A DNA stretch of 64,000 nucleotides. Origin: Myxococcota bacterium. GTDB taxonomy: Bacteria; Myxococcota_A; UBA9160; UBA4427. The notes below the pieces were generated by a model. The model made no database searches. It saw only the letters and a list, made by a program, of their open reading frames with translations, and was not told the origin of the DNA. Made by a program: the position numbers and the translations under genes. The DNA is taken from positions 1 through 64,000 of the forward strand of contig JAPKBZ010000004.1 of NCBI GenBank assembly GCA_028823175.1, read 5' to 3'. This document shows positions 55,611 to 64,000 of this stretch, one piece after another (the first letter of the stretch is position 1; every line of letters begins with the position of its first letter).

Positions 55611-56920
55611 AAATCGTCCTGCTCGGGATGAATCACCGAAGCGCCCCCGTCGAAATCCGTGAACACTTCGCGGCAGAAGAGATGACGCTTCCCGAGGCCG
55701 TACAAGATCTGGCGGCTGAGCCTGAGGTCTCGGAATGCGTGGTGATCTCGACCTGCAATCGTGTCGAGGTAGTGGTTGCCACCCGGGAGCCCGAAGGGGC
55801 CCGGGCGCATCTCGATGATTTTTTCAGTCGGAAGCTGGCGAGAGGCGAGTCGCTTCCGGGCCCGGGGAAACTGGCCGACTACACGTATTTTCACGCGGAC
55901 GAAGCTGCTGTCAGCCATGTTTTCAGGGTGGCCTCAGCCATCGATTCGATGGTGGTGGGCGAACCCCAGATTTTGGGTCAATTGAAGGACGCGTATCGCT
56001 CCTCCGTCGAGCACGGCAGCTGCGGTCCGATCCTGTCACGCCTGTTTCAGCGAGCTTTCGCGACCGCGAAGCGGGTGAAGAACGAAACTCAGATCGCGCA
56101 ACGTCCGGTTTCCGTAGCCCGGGTCGCGGTCGAGCTGGCACGACAGATATTTGAGGGGCTTAACGACAAGAAGGCGCTGATGATTGGTGCTGGGGAGATG
56201 ATCGAGGCAGCTCTGGTCGCCCTTCAGCGCGAGGGGCTGGAGTCGCTTCGGGTGGCCAACCGAACCCGGAGCCGCGCCGAAGCCCTGGCCGGGCGTTTCG
56301 GAGCCTCGGCCCACGATCTCGATGAACTCGACGAGCTTCTGGTGGACAGTGATATCGTGCTTTCGTGCATCGGGGGTACTGGTTATTCGTTGGACCCTCG
56401 CCGTGTGGCCAAGGCGCTCAAGACTCGCAGGAACCAGCCGATCTTCCTGATCGATATCGGGGTGCCTCGAAATATCGACCCCCGGGTCAACGATCTCGAC
56501 AGCGCTTATCTCTATGATATCGACGACCTCCAAGAGATCGCCTATTCGAACGCAGAAGAGCGCCGCAGAGAAGCGGTTGAGGCGGAGAAGATCGTCGCTG
56601 AAGAGCAGGAGCGATTGGCGAGTTGGATGGTTTCCCTCGCGGCCGTGCCGACGATTCGGCATCTTCGTGAGCGTGTCGACACGGTGCGCCAGCAGGAACT
56701 GGAGCGCTCTCTCTCGAAACTTGCCCTCTCTGATACTCAAGTCGAAGGCGTGTCTGCCCTGACCCGATCGATCGTGAATAAGATTCTTCATCATCCCCTG
56801 GCTCGACTCGGCGCCCAAACCGATCGAGAGGAAGGGCTGGCCGTGGTCGAAGAGGTTCGAGCGCTTTTTGCCCTGGATGATTCAGGAGCCCGCGAAGGCG
56901 ACGGCGACCCGCCCGAATGA
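55607..56920 (+). CDS. hemA: glutamyl-tRNA reductase
   Basis: 437 residues. Marks: LLGMNHRSAPVEIRE, the catalytic Cys in VISTCNRVEV, GEPQILGQLKDAY, LMIGAGEMIEAAL in the NADPH domain, ANRTRSRAEALA, IDIGVPRNIDP, and the dimerisation helices. It makes glutamate-1-semialdehyde, the first step of the C5 haem pathway. hemL, the next enzyme, is not in the window. Confidence 0.97.
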   Translation: MKIVLLGMNHRSAPVEIREHFAAEEMTLPEAVQDLAAEPEVSECVVISTCNRVEVVVATREPEGARAHLDDFFSRKLARGESLPGPGKLADYTYFHADEAAVSHVFRVASAIDSMVVGEPQILGQLKDAYRSSVEHGSCGPILSRLFQRAFATAKRVKNETQIAQRPVSVARVAVELARQIFEGLNDKKALMIGAGEMIEAALVALQREGLESLRVANRTRSRAEALAGRFGASAHDLDELDELLVDSDIVLSCIGGTGYSLDPRRVAKALKTRRNQPIFLIDIGVPRNIDPRVNDLDSAYLYDIDDLQEIAYSNAEERRREAVEAEKIVAEEQERLASWMVSLAAVPTIRHLRERVDTVRQQELERSLSKLALSDTQVEGVSALTRSIVNKILHHPLARLGAQTDREEGLAVVEEVRALFALDDSGAREGDGDPPE

Positions 56921-56933
56921 AGGATATGCGTCG

Positions 56934-57878
56934 ATGAAGACCGTTCGAGTGGCCACCCGAGGAAGTGATCTTGCGCTCGCCCAAGCCAATTATGTGGCGG
57001 CCCGGATCCGCGCCGAGCTCGGGCACGACGCGGAACTCGTCATCGTCAGCACCACCGGAGACCGAATTCAGAATGTCTCCCTCGCGAAGATTGGCGGCAA
57101 GGGCCTCTTCATCAAGGAAATAGAGGAAGCCCTGCTCGACGATCGAGCCGATGTTGCGATTCATAGCGCCAAGGATCTGCCCAGTGAGATAGCGCCGGGC
57201 CTCGAGTTGGTGGCCTTTCCCGAGCGTGCCGACCCCAGGGACGCGTTGGTGGGGAAGGCGGGAACGGCGAGCGTAGAGACCCTGCCTCGGGGTGCCCGGG
57301 TTGGAACCGGCAGTACCCGGCGGGCTGCCTTGCTCCTGGCGACTCGGCCCGATCTAGAGATCGTGCCCCTGCGTGGGAATGTGCCGACTCGCTTGGCGCG
57401 GCTCGAGAGCGATCAACTCGAGGCGGTGGTTCTCGCCTGTGCAGGCCTTGATCGTCTCGGCCTCGATTCGGCGATCAGCGAGCGCATTTCGCCGGATCTC
57501 CTGCTGCCCGCAGTCTGCCAGGGAATGTTGGCCCTAGAGAGTCGGCAAGGTGATCCCCTGGGCCAGGACCTCGCGCGTCTGAGCGTGCCCGAGAATCTCG
57601 TCGCGGCGAGGGCCGAGCGCGGATTTCTGACCCGGCTTGGGGGGGATTGTACGGTTCCCCTGGCGGCGCATTGCGAGATTCAGCCCCAGGGTGGAGTCCG
57701 TCTGCGCGGTCTGGTTTCAAGCCTGAGCGGAAAGGCAATCGTGCGGGCGGAGATCGAGGGAGCGGCGGAGGAGGCGGCGAGTCTCGGCCGTATTCTGGCC
57801 GAGCGCGTCCTCGGCGATGGGGGTGACGCGATCCTGGAAGAGCTTCGACGCCACGCGGCGGCAGAGGATCGTCCGTGA
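56934..57878 (+). CDS. hemC: porphobilinogen deaminase
   Basis: 314 residues from the ATG at 56934 (AAGGA site). Family signatures: VATRGSDLALAQANYV, KIGGKGLFIKEIEEALLD, AIHSAKDLPSE, GTGSTRRAALL, RGNVPTRLARL, and the cofactor Cys region FLTRLGGDCTVPLAAH. It polymerises four porphobilinogen into hydroxymethylbilane. The stop overlaps the next start by four bases. Confidence 0.97.
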   Translation: MKTVRVATRGSDLALAQANYVAARIRAELGHDAELVIVSTTGDRIQNVSLAKIGGKGLFIKEIEEALLDDRADVAIHSAKDLPSEIAPGLELVAFPERADPRDALVGKAGTASVETLPRGARVGTGSTRRAALLLATRPDLEIVPLRGNVPTRLARLESDQLEAVVLACAGLDRLGLDSAISERISPDLLLPAVCQGMLALESRQGDPLGQDLARLSVPENLVAARAERGFLTRLGGDCTVPLAAHCEIQPQGGVRLRGLVSSLSGKAIVRAEIEGAAEEAASLGRILAERVLGDGGDAILEELRRHAAAEDRP

Positions 57879-59476
57879 CTCGCCGGGCCGATCGGGGACG
57901 TTTGATCCTGGTGGGCGCTGGCCCAGGAGATCCCGACCTGATTACCGTGCGGGGCGCCACTGCCCTTGGGCGAGCCGACGTTGCCCTCTACGACGAATTG
58001 GCGAGCGACGAAATCCTGGACTTGCTGCCCCGCCATGCCGAACGGATCAACGTGGGCAAGCGCGGGCACGACGAGCCTACCTGGTCTCAGGAGGCAATCA
58101 ATGAACTGATCGCCGAACGGGCAGGGCAGGGCCAGGTGGTGGTTCGGTTGAAGGGGGGAGACCCTTTCATCTTCGGCCGAGGCGGAGAGGAGGCCTCGGC
58201 TTGCGTGGCCCAAGGGATCCCTTACGAGGTCGTTCCGGGGGTGAGTTCCGCGCTGGCGGCGCCCGCCTACGCGGGTATCCCCCTGACCGACCGACGCTAC
58301 TCGGCATCCTTCGCGGTGGTGACCGGCCACAAGGATCCTGGCGGCGTGGCCACGGCGACACGCTGGCGCGACTTGGCGCGCGCAGCGGATACCCTGGTCA
58401 TCCTGATGGGGATGCGAAACCTGCGCTCGCTGCTCGCCGAGATCGTCGCGGGGGGAACGCCAGAGGCGACTCCTGCGGCCGCAGTCATGAATGGCACCCG
58501 GGCGGAACAGCGCGTGGAGCTCGCCACCCTGGAGACCCTGGCAGACGCGGTGGAGGAAAAAGGGCTGGGGGCCCCCTCGGTGATCGTGATCGGTGAGGTC
58601 GTGGCCCTGGGCAAGACCCTTGCTTGGTGGGAAGCCTCCCCGCTCTTCGGCTTGGGGGCCCTGGTGAGCCGGGCCCCTCATCAGGCCAGGGAATTGGCGG
58701 CGGCTCTCAGGGCAGCGGGGGCGATTCCCTCTTTTCGCCCGCTGATCGATCTCGTCGCGGTAGAGGATCCTGCGGAGCGGGCGGTGATCGACGCCAGCCT
58801 GGCGCGTTTGGCCGATTACGACGACCTGCTTTTTACCAGCTCCAATGCCGTGCGCTTTTTCCTCCACCATCTCGAGCGACTGAAGCTTGAGGGCTCTCTG
58901 CCGACCCTCACTGCTCGCATCCTTTGCATCGGTCCGAGTACGGCACGGGCGGTGACGGCGGCGGGGCTCCCGGTCCACTTCATGTTGTCCGGCGGGCGAG
59001 GCGATGCTGATTACATGCTTTCGGAGCTGCTTCGCTCCCACCCGCCCCGTGGACGCCGGGTTCTGATCCCCCGTTCGGATATCGCACGAGATGTTCTGTC
59101 CCGGGGTTTGGCGGGCGCGGGTGCCGATGTCGATGCAGTCACCCACTACCGGAATATTCGCCCGGAAGTCGATGCGGCGGCCCTGCGCGCTGACCTGATT
59201 GGGGGAGCCCTGCCGCTGCTCCCTTTTACCAGCCCATCGGCGGTGGAGCACTTCTCGGAATTGCTTGATGAGGCGTCCCGGGCCGCCTGTCAGCGGTGTA
59301 TCATTTCGGCCATAGGGACGACGACGGCGGGGGCACTCGAGCGCATCGGGCTAGCGCCCGATGTCGTGCCCGAGCGTCCAGATGTCCGTGAGATGGTCGA
59401 GGCGTTGGAGAATTACGTCGCGAAGGGACGAGAGACCGGAACTCTGCCGGCAGGGTGGGGGGAGGAGAGGAAATGA
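57875..59476 (+). CDS. cobA-hemD: fused uroporphyrinogen-III methyltransferase / uroporphyrinogen-III synthase
   Basis: 533 residues from a GTG. The first half is the SUMT/CobA-type methyltransferase ([72 protein letters not shown]). It methylates uroporphyrinogen III toward precorrin-2 and sirohaem. From about residue 265 the second half is HemD, which closes hydroxymethylbilane to uroporphyrinogen III ([54 protein letters not shown]). The fusion lets the ring-closing and ring-methylating steps act in one chain. Confidence 0.95.
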   Translation: MTRRADRGRLILVGAGPGDPDLITVRGATALGRADVALYDELASDEILDLLPRHAERINVGKRGHDEPTWSQEAINELIAERAGQGQVVVRLKGGDPFIFGRGGEEASACVAQGIPYEVVPGVSSALAAPAYAGIPLTDRRYSASFAVVTGHKDPGGVATATRWRDLARAADTLVILMGMRNLRSLLAEIVAGGTPEATPAAAVMNGTRAEQRVELATLETLADAVEEKGLGAPSVIVIGEVVALGKTLAWWEASPLFGLGALVSRAPHQARELAAALRAAGAIPSFRPLIDLVAVEDPAERAVIDASLARLADYDDLLFTSSNAVRFFLHHLERLKLEGSLPTLTARILCIGPSTARAVTAAGLPVHFMLSGGRGDADYMLSELLRSHPPRGRRVLIPRSDIARDVLSRGLAGAGADVDAVTHYRNIRPEVDAAALRADLIGGALPLLPFTSPSAVEHFSELLDEASRAACQRCIISAIGTTTAGALERIGLAPDVVPERPDVREMVEALENYVAKGRETGTLPAGWGEERK

Positions 59477-60447
59477 GTTTTCCGAGAGACCGTCTGAGAC
59501 GATTGCGGGGAAGCGAAACGTTGCGACGAATGGTGGCCGAGACTCGGCTCTCGCGCGACGACCTCCTGCTTCCGCTCTTCGTCGTCGAGGGTGCTGGGGT
59601 GCGAGAGCCCATCGCTTCGATGCCCGGTGTTTTTCGCTTTTCAGTTGACCGCGTGGTCGAGGAAGCTCGGCGGGTCTGGGATCTGGGGGTGCCGGGAATC
59701 ATGCTCTTCGGCATCCCGGACGTGAAGGACGCCCGGGGAAGCGGTGCCGACCACGCCGATGGGGTCGTCCAGAGAGCGATTGCGGCGATCAAGGCCCAAG
59801 TGTCGGGACTTTGTGTCATCACGGATGTCTGCCTCTGTGAGTACACGGATCACGGTCATTGTGGGCTCGTGGAGGGCGAACGGGTCTTGAATGACCCCTC
59901 GGTCGAGCGCCTGGCTTTGACGGCGCTCTCTCACGCCAGGGCGGGCGCTGATATGGTGGCCCCCTCGGACATGATGGATGGCCGGGTAGCGGCGATTCGC
60001 GCGGTACTGGACGAGCACGCTTTCGAAGAGATTCCGATTCTTTCCTACGCAGCCAAATATTCGAGCGCTTTCTACGGCCCCTTTCGGGATGCGGCGGAGA
60101 GCACACCTCAATTTGGAGATCGTCGGGGATATCAGATGGATCCGGCCAATCGCCGGGAGGCGATGCGGGAACTCCGTTCGGATTTCGAGGAGGGGGCAGA
60201 TATCCTGATGGTCAAACCGGCCTTGTCCTATCTCGATATCATTGCCGAGGCGCGCCAATCCTTCGATGTCCCTATTGCGGCCTACCACGTTTCCGGTGAG
60301 TACTCGATGATCAAGGCCGCAGCTGCCAATGGCTGGATCGACGGAGAGCGCGCCATGCTCGAAGCGATGCTTTCGATCAAGCGGGCCGGGGCGGACATCA
60401 TCCTCACCTATGCGGCAGCCGATTTGGCCGCGCATCTCGATGCCTGA
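59473..60447 (+). CDS. hemB: delta-aminolevulinic acid dehydratase (porphobilinogen synthase)
   Basis: 324 residues from the ATG at 59473, overlapping the previous stop. The zinc-type metal site is present ([14 protein letters not shown]). The Schiff-base lysines lie in [20 protein letters not shown] and [21 protein letters not shown] is also typical. It condenses two aminolevulinate molecules to porphobilinogen. It closes the haem genes of the operon. Confidence 0.97.
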   Translation: MSFPRDRLRRLRGSETLRRMVAETRLSRDDLLLPLFVVEGAGVREPIASMPGVFRFSVDRVVEEARRVWDLGVPGIMLFGIPDVKDARGSGADHADGVVQRAIAAIKAQVSGLCVITDVCLCEYTDHGHCGLVEGERVLNDPSVERLALTALSHARAGADMVAPSDMMDGRVAAIRAVLDEHAFEEIPILSYAAKYSSAFYGPFRDAAESTPQFGDRRGYQMDPANRREAMRELRSDFEEGADILMVKPALSYLDIIAEARQSFDVPIAAYHVSGEYSMIKAAAANGWIDGERAMLEAMLSIKRAGADIILTYAAADLAAHLDA

Positions 60448-60477
60448 GCCTCTCGTCTTACTCGGATGGGGCTAGCT

Positions 60478-60663
60478 GTGGGCACGATCTACAAAGTCGT
60501 CGAGTTGAGTACCGTGGGCGAGGAAGAGATCGAAAAGGCCTTGAACGAGTGGACCGCCCAAGGTTGGGCTTTTGACACCATGCAATTTGCCATGCGCGAG
60601 AGTTCCAAGCGTCCGGCCATGGCTTTCCTGACCTTTACTCGTGAAGACGGAGACGCGGCCTAG
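60478..60663 (+). CDS. small DUF4177-like protein
   Basis: 61 residues from a GTG at 60478; an ATG at 60466 is in frame but gives a non-typical lead. The pattern YKVVELSTVGEEEIEKALNEWTAQGWAFDTMQ resembles the short DUF4177 family (a strand, a helix with an LNxxGxxGW-like turn, then strands). The role is unknown. It sits 30 bases after hemB on the same strand and before the terminator, so it is probably the last gene of the haem operon. Confidence 0.7.
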   Translation: MGTIYKVVELSTVGEEEIEKALNEWTAQGWAFDTMQFAMRESSKRPAMAFLTFTREDGDAA

Positions 60664-60703
60664 ATCCAGGCCAGGGTCTGGGCCCGGTGCCCCAAACCAA
60701 GAG

Positions 60704-60745
60704 GGCCGCTTCCCCGAGGGTTGGGGAGCGGCCGCTTGTTTTCGT
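60704..60745 (+). terminator. intrinsic terminator of the haem operon
   Basis: Stem GGCCGCT-t-CCCC / GGGG-AGCGGCC (60704-60733; one bulged T), loop GAGGGTT, then GCTTGTTTTCG. It also lies just past the WS/DGAT stop on the other strand. Confidence 0.8.
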
Positions 60746-60758
60746 TGTGTCCTGGTGA

Positions 60759-62294
60759 TCAGGCGCTGGTGGGTTCGACCCGGTCGCCTCCCGGCAGAAC
60801 GGTCTCGATCTCTTCAACCGAACTCGCGGGGGCCGAGGCCTTGGCCGTCTTTTTTGCCGGCTTGGAGGCGGGCTTCCTCTTCGAATCCGAGAGCTTGACT
60901 CCAGCCGCCTGGGCGACGCTCTTAATCGTATTTCGCACGAACGTGACGAACTCGGCAAGGTCGGGGATGACGTCGGGATTGGCATTGAAGCCCCAACAGA
61001 CCTTTCCGTTGTAGCTCATCAACGCGATTCCCAATCCCATCTCGCCCAATAGGGGGACCTGGGGAAAGAGGGAAATCAGTTTCGCACCCTGGAGATAGAG
61101 CGGGAATTGTGGTCCTGGCACATTCGTCACAATTGAGTTGATCGGGCCACTGACCGATTGAGCGCCCAGGGAGAGCAGGCTGGCCGGAGCGGCCTCAGCG
61201 ACTTTCATGATCATTTCGACGCCCAGGGCCTGATTGGTTTCTTTCAGTTCCTGGGTGGTCTGGTGAATGCGTTGGAGTTGAAGCAAGGGATCGGCTTCAT
61301 CGATGGGAAGCCCGATGACCCAGGACGAGACCCGGTTGCCCATGCGGCCCTTCTCTTCCTCCTTGCGAATGCTGACCGGCGCCGAGATTTTAAAGTCGAG
61401 ATCTTCTGGGCGCGCACCCCGCATTTTGAGAAAGTCGCGAACGGCTCCGGTCACGACCGTAAGAACCACATCGTTGACCGAGCAACCGAGTCCCTTGCGG
61501 AGGGCCTTGATGTCGGCGAGGGGCGTTTCGAGCCAATCAAATTTTCGGTGTGGGCTGGGCGGCCCGTTCATCGGTGTAGGACTGGCCTTGAGCCCTTGGC
61601 CGAGTGTTTGCCAGAGGATCTTGGCCCGCGACGTAACCTCCGTGGCCAGGTCCTCGGTCTCCGCGACGAAAGCGTTCAGTCCCTTGAGAATCTGGAGAGG
61701 CAGGCTCGTGCGCCTCAGGACTTCGTCTCGCAGGAGTTCAGAGTTCGGCGGTGCCGGTCGGGGCACGAAAGTCGGTGCTTCGACGATCTTCGGCGAAGGG
61801 TTGTCGGACATCATGATTTGGGCAATGCCAACCCCTGAGGCGCCGTCGATCATGCAGTGATGAATCTTGGTGATGACTGCAAAACGATCGTTCTCGAGCC
61901 CTTCGACGATCCACGTTTCCCAGAGCGGTCGAGTTCGATCGAGGGGCTGGGCCATAATGCGGGCGGAAAGTTTCTTGAGCTGGTCCTCGGTTCCGGGTTG
62001 GGGAAGGGCCGTGTGGCGCACGTGGTACTCAAGGCTGAAGTGCCGATCATCGACCCAGACGGCGTGGTTTTCGAGGGGGATGAAATGCAGCTTCTGGCGA
62101 TAGCGCGGGATCAGGTGCAGGTAGCTCTCGGTTGCACGCTTGATCTTCTCGAAATCGATGCCCCCGTTTTCACCCCTCAACTCGGCGGCTTCGTAGAGCA
62201 TGGTCGAAGACACGTGCATGTGACAGTTGGGAGTCTCCATCAAGAGAAAGCTGTTGTCTTGGGCGGAGAGTCGGTCCGAGTACGTTTTGGTCAT
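60759..62294 (-). CDS. wax ester synthase / diacylglycerol acyltransferase (WS/DGAT)
   Basis: 511 residues from the ATG at 62294 (GAGGAAAAC before it); the longer open frame to 62591 reads through the leader as a Pro/His/Arg-rich stretch. The active site HHxxxDG is His145-His146-CMI-Asp150-Gly151. PLDRTRPLWETWIVEG, SVNDVVLTVVTGAV and NVPGPQFPLYLQGAKL are further family marks. It joins acyl-CoA to fatty alcohols or diacylglycerol to make storage lipid. The C-terminus has a Lys/Ala-rich tail (SKRKPASKPAKKTAKA). Confidence 0.93.
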   Translation of the reverse strand: MTKTYSDRLSAQDNSFLLMETPNCHMHVSSTMLYEAAELRGENGGIDFEKIKRATESYLHLIPRYRQKLHFIPLENHAVWVDDRHFSLEYHVRHTALPQPGTEDQLKKLSARIMAQPLDRTRPLWETWIVEGLENDRFAVITKIHHCMIDGASGVGIAQIMMSDNPSPKIVEAPTFVPRPAPPNSELLRDEVLRRTSLPLQILKGLNAFVAETEDLATEVTSRAKILWQTLGQGLKASPTPMNGPPSPHRKFDWLETPLADIKALRKGLGCSVNDVVLTVVTGAVRDFLKMRGARPEDLDFKISAPVSIRKEEEKGRMGNRVSSWVIGLPIDEADPLLQLQRIHQTTQELKETNQALGVEMIMKVAEAAPASLLSLGAQSVSGPINSIVTNVPGPQFPLYLQGAKLISLFPQVPLLGEMGLGIALMSYNGKVCWGFNANPDVIPDLAEFVTFVRNTIKSVAQAAGVKLSDSKRKPASKPAKKTAKASAPASSVEEIETVLPGGDRVEPTSA

Positions 62295-62443
62295 GTTTTC
62301 CTCTATTTCTGTGAGTCCGTATCCCTCGCTTGATCCGCTCGTGAAAGCGGGATTCCCGAGGGTTGCGGGTGTTCTGCCCAGGTCGCCCGTGCCACTCGAC
62401 TCACCGGCCCCGGGGCAGATAAGTGCAGGAAGGCAGAGCGGAC

Positions 62444-62489
62444 GGGGATGGGGATGGGGATGGGGGCGGGGGAGGGGGAGGGGGGAGGG
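62444..62489 (+). repeat. G-rich tract with quadruplex potential
   Basis: Eight consecutive G-runs of 3-6 bases separated by one or two bases, starting as a 6-bp repeat GGGGAT three times and drifting to GGGGGA. The plus strand is the template of the WS/DGAT leader, so the transcript is C-rich here. Confidence 0.9.
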
Positions 62490-62563
62490 TTGGCTTGGGA
62501 GGGATCCGCAGCCGCATCCCCAGGCGATACAACCGTCGCTCGCGGGAATGGAAAGCGAGAGGC

Positions 62564-62591
62564 AGTCTAACCGAGGCCCTACTTGCGTCAA
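62564..62591 (-). promoter_or_regulatory. predicted WS/DGAT promoter
   Basis: On the minus strand: -35 TTGACG (62591-62586), 16-base spacer, -10 TAGACT (62569-62564). The predicted leader to the ATG at 62294 is about 260 bases. The form matches the groES promoter. Confidence 0.5.
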
Positions 62592-62604
62592 TGTAAAACG
62601 GTGT

Positions 62605-62625
62605 ACTGCATCAACGCGATGCAGT
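62605..62625. promoter_or_regulatory. perfect inverted repeat, possible operator
   Basis: ACTGCATC-AACGC-GATGCAGT, 8-bp arms, 14 bases upstream of the predicted WS/DGAT -35 box and 37 bases after the preceding stop. The size and position fit a dimeric repressor or activator site; no T-run, so not an intrinsic terminator. Confidence 0.55.
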
Positions 62626-62661
62626 GAGAACGAGAGCTTCGGGAATTATGCAGCCATACTT

Positions 62662-63714
62662 TTAGTGGATAGCCGGGAGCACCTCACCGACGACCTGTTC
62701 TAGCGATGCGATGCGTTCGCTCTCGCTGGCTCCTGGTACCTGGGGGCGAACCACCAGGAGGTTCATACCCAGGGTTCCTGCGTACTCCGCCAGGCGTTCC
62801 TTGACGGCCTCTGAACTGCCGACGATGACCCGCTGGCTGGCCGGGGCGGCGACGGCTCGTGCAACGGCGGCGGGCAGCTTGGCGGCTGAGCCGCCCTGTC
62901 GCCCCTCTCCCTTGAGTGCCTCCATCACTCGGCGGCAAGCCGAGGGATTGTCCGAGACGAAAACTGTACGCATGATCGGAGTTACCCAGCGACCCGGTGC
63001 GGGGGCTTCGCCCATGGCCTCTCGGTAGCGATAGAGATTTTCACGAATTTGTTCAAACGTTTCGATTGGAGAGGCGAGATAGGGGAGCCCTCGTCGAGCG
63101 GCCTGGGCCAATCCCTTGGGCCCGAATGCGGCGACGGCCAGGGGGGGATGGGGGGATTGATAGGGCGGAGGGCTGCGCGCCGGCGCGGCTTCCCGCATGG
63201 ATTCGAAGAGTGTGCCCTTCAGGCTGACCTCTTCTTCTCGCCATGCCGAGAGGATCAGGTCGAGTGCGGCGTCGAAGCGCTGGCGTTTGGTGGCGGGGTC
63301 GATGCCGAAGGCCGAGAAGAGGGGTGCCCGAAATCCCCGCCCCAGCCCCACGATCACCCTTCCCCGCGAGAGTCGGTCGAGGGAGGCGATCTCTTCGGCG
63401 ATTCGAAGGGGGTTGTGGATGGGGATCAGGAGCGATGTCGTCGCTAGTCGGATCCTTTTCGTGCGCGTGGCAAAGGCGGCGAGGGCAAGCAGTGGTGACG
63501 TGTTACCCCCTTGCGCGAAATGCATTTCGGGCATCCAGACCGAGTGAAGCCCCGCCCTGTCTGCCCGCTCGACCCAGTTTCTCGCCGCCTCCCACTCCCG
63601 GGTGTTGGACGATCCGCCCACCGAGATGCCCAAGCGCAAGCCGTCGATGCCCCAATGCTCCAGGGCCTGCGCCCGGGTCGTGCCCGGCATTTTATGGACG
63701 ACCGGATTATTCAT
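62662..63714 (-). CDS. LLM-class flavin-dependent oxidoreductase (luciferase-like)
   Basis: 350 residues. Luciferase-like TIM-barrel marks: LRLGISVGGSSNTREWE, AERADRAGLHSVWMPEMHF-type region, FATRTKRIRLATTSLLIPIHNPLRIAEEIASLDRLSRGRVIVGLGRGFR, and PPLAVAAFGPKGLAQAARRGLP. Such enzymes use reduced FMN or F420; the sequence alone does not decide which. Its start overlaps the upstream ABC1-like gene by eight bases, so the two are co-translated. Confidence 0.9.
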   Translation of the reverse strand: MNNPVVHKMPGTTRAQALEHWGIDGLRLGISVGGSSNTREWEAARNWVERADRAGLHSVWMPEMHFAQGGNTSPLLALAAFATRTKRIRLATTSLLIPIHNPLRIAEEIASLDRLSRGRVIVGLGRGFRAPLFSAFGIDPATKRQRFDAALDLILSAWREEEVSLKGTLFESMREAAPARSPPPYQSPHPPLAVAAFGPKGLAQAARRGLPYLASPIETFEQIRENLYRYREAMGEAPAPGRWVTPIMRTVFVSDNPSACRRVMEALKGEGRQGGSAAKLPAAVARAVAAPASQRVIVGSSEAVKERLAEYAGTLGMNLLVVRPQVPGASESERIASLEQVVGEVLPAIH

Positions 63715-64000
63715 ATGAATTCCTCCCCCTCGGTTCTCTGGGTGAAACCCCTAGTGCGTAGGGGAGAATGGTCTCGAGCATATCGAGCTTGGCTCCCAGT
63801 GTTTGGCCGAGTCCTGAGAGGAGCCCGATGACGCGACCGAGTAGGACCAAGTGCTCGGGCACGCGCACGACGGGGTTTTCCCGAATCATCCGGGGCAGCT
63901 CTTGGCCTGCTTCGCGCACGACTTGCGGATCCACGTAGCTCTGGTTGCGCAGTCGCTTGGCCATGTCGAGGAGGATCGACGCGATCGACTGGAGGGCCTC
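63707..64000 (-). CDS. ABC1/UbiB-type kinase, C-terminal end only
   Basis: The frame is open to the window edge (it continues EALQSIASILLDMAKRLRN upstream), so only the last ~97 residues are seen. PEHLVLLGRVIGLLSGLGQTLGAKLDML is typical of the C-terminus of ABC1/AarF/UbiB atypical kinases, which act in quinone and membrane-lipid metabolism. It is the first of the operon continuing into the luciferase-like gene. Confidence 0.7.
   Translation of the reverse strand, partial: EALQSIASILLDMAKRLRNQSYVDPQVVREAGQELPRMIRENPVVRVPEHLVLLGRVIGLLSGLGQTLGAKLDMLETILPYALGVSPREPRGRNSYE

Larger units (their letters stand above)
62295..62661. other. 367-bp gap: promoter, inverted repeat and G-rich tract
   Basis: Between the luciferase-like gene and WS/DGAT. 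It contains the inverted repeat at 62605-62625, the promoter at 62564-62591 and the G-rich tract at 62444-62489, listed separately. No gene is supported inside it. Confidence 0.6.

Noticed and set aside
57680-59251. 523-residue open frame on the minus strand
   Set aside because: Lies antisense to hemC and the cobA-hemD fusion; composition is Arg/Gly/His-rich noise and no motif is present. High GC gives long shadow frames.
62295-62591. Upstream start for WS/DGAT
   Set aside because: The added ~100 residues are translated C-rich leader (Pro/His/Arg repeats), and the ATG at 62294 has a good ribosome site and the family's normal N-terminus.

Overview
The window is a chromosomal stretch of a high-GC Gram-negative bacterium. 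Outer-membrane style lipoproteins (cyclophilin, PBP-activator-like protein), a full mreBCD-mrdA-rodA rod-shape operon, hrcA-grpE-dnaK-dnaJ, Lon, groESL, lexA and a C5-pathway haem operon point to a free-living bacterium. The mix of a wax-ester synthase/DGAT, luciferase-like oxidoreductase, DUF3604 protein, two-protein Lar cofactor set and GTG starts suggests a lineage from the former Deltaproteobacteria (Myxococcota, Desulfobacterota, Binatota or similar). That placement is inference only; no rRNA is present.

Layout. 1-5560: the 3' end of a LysM protein, an SDR, a membrane hybrid histidine kinase, a small membrane protein and an MBL-fold hydrolase. The part from about 1.3 to 5.6 kb looks lower in GC than the rest and ends beside a tRNA-Phe (5801-5876), so it may be acquired. 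5943-14756: a cyclophilin lipoprotein divergent from gamma-glutamyltransferase, a PspC-domain protein, a fused M16 peptidase divergent from hemW, and an alpha/beta hydrolase with a Cys in the nucleophile position. 14906-24676: a proteostasis block hrcA-grpE-dnaK, dnaJ, a PBP-activator-like lipoprotein and lon. 24813-28697: thiL, a CheY-like regulator, larB and larC. 28700-32833: an esterase, SDR, Rieske protein and secreted DUF3604 protein. 33161-37477: a hybrid kinase, a receiver-GGDEF cyclase and a pseudo-receiver DNA-binding protein. 37664-43068: a Csp1-like copper storage protein, groESL convergent to it, lexA divergent from groESL, and an operon of two different 6-pyruvoyl-tetrahydropterin-synthase paralogues plus folE. 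43100-51663: an SDR, a PpiD-like foldase and the mre/rod operon. 51767-54724: an aldolase-like protein, a HAD phosphatase, thioredoxin and a macro-domain protein. 54816-60663: a translationally coupled haem/sirohaem operon (ccsA/hemX-like, hemA, hemC, cobA-hemD fusion, hemB, a small DUF4177-like protein). 60759-64000: on the minus strand, WS/DGAT, a luciferase-like oxidoreductase and the end of an ABC1/UbiB-type kinase.

The most interesting signals are: (i) the folE operon with a Cys-type and a Cys-less PTPS paralogue; (ii) a diverged CIRCE-like operator placed at the predicted start of groESL transcription; (iii) a kinase/cyclase/pseudo-receiver trio; (iv) five unrelated short tandem-repeat arrays, three with a 16-bp period, in small intergenic gaps; (v) a G-quadruplex-prone tract in the long leader of the WS/DGAT gene. 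No CRISPR array, transposase, phage gene or rRNA was seen. All functional calls rest on motif recognition; no database search was run.
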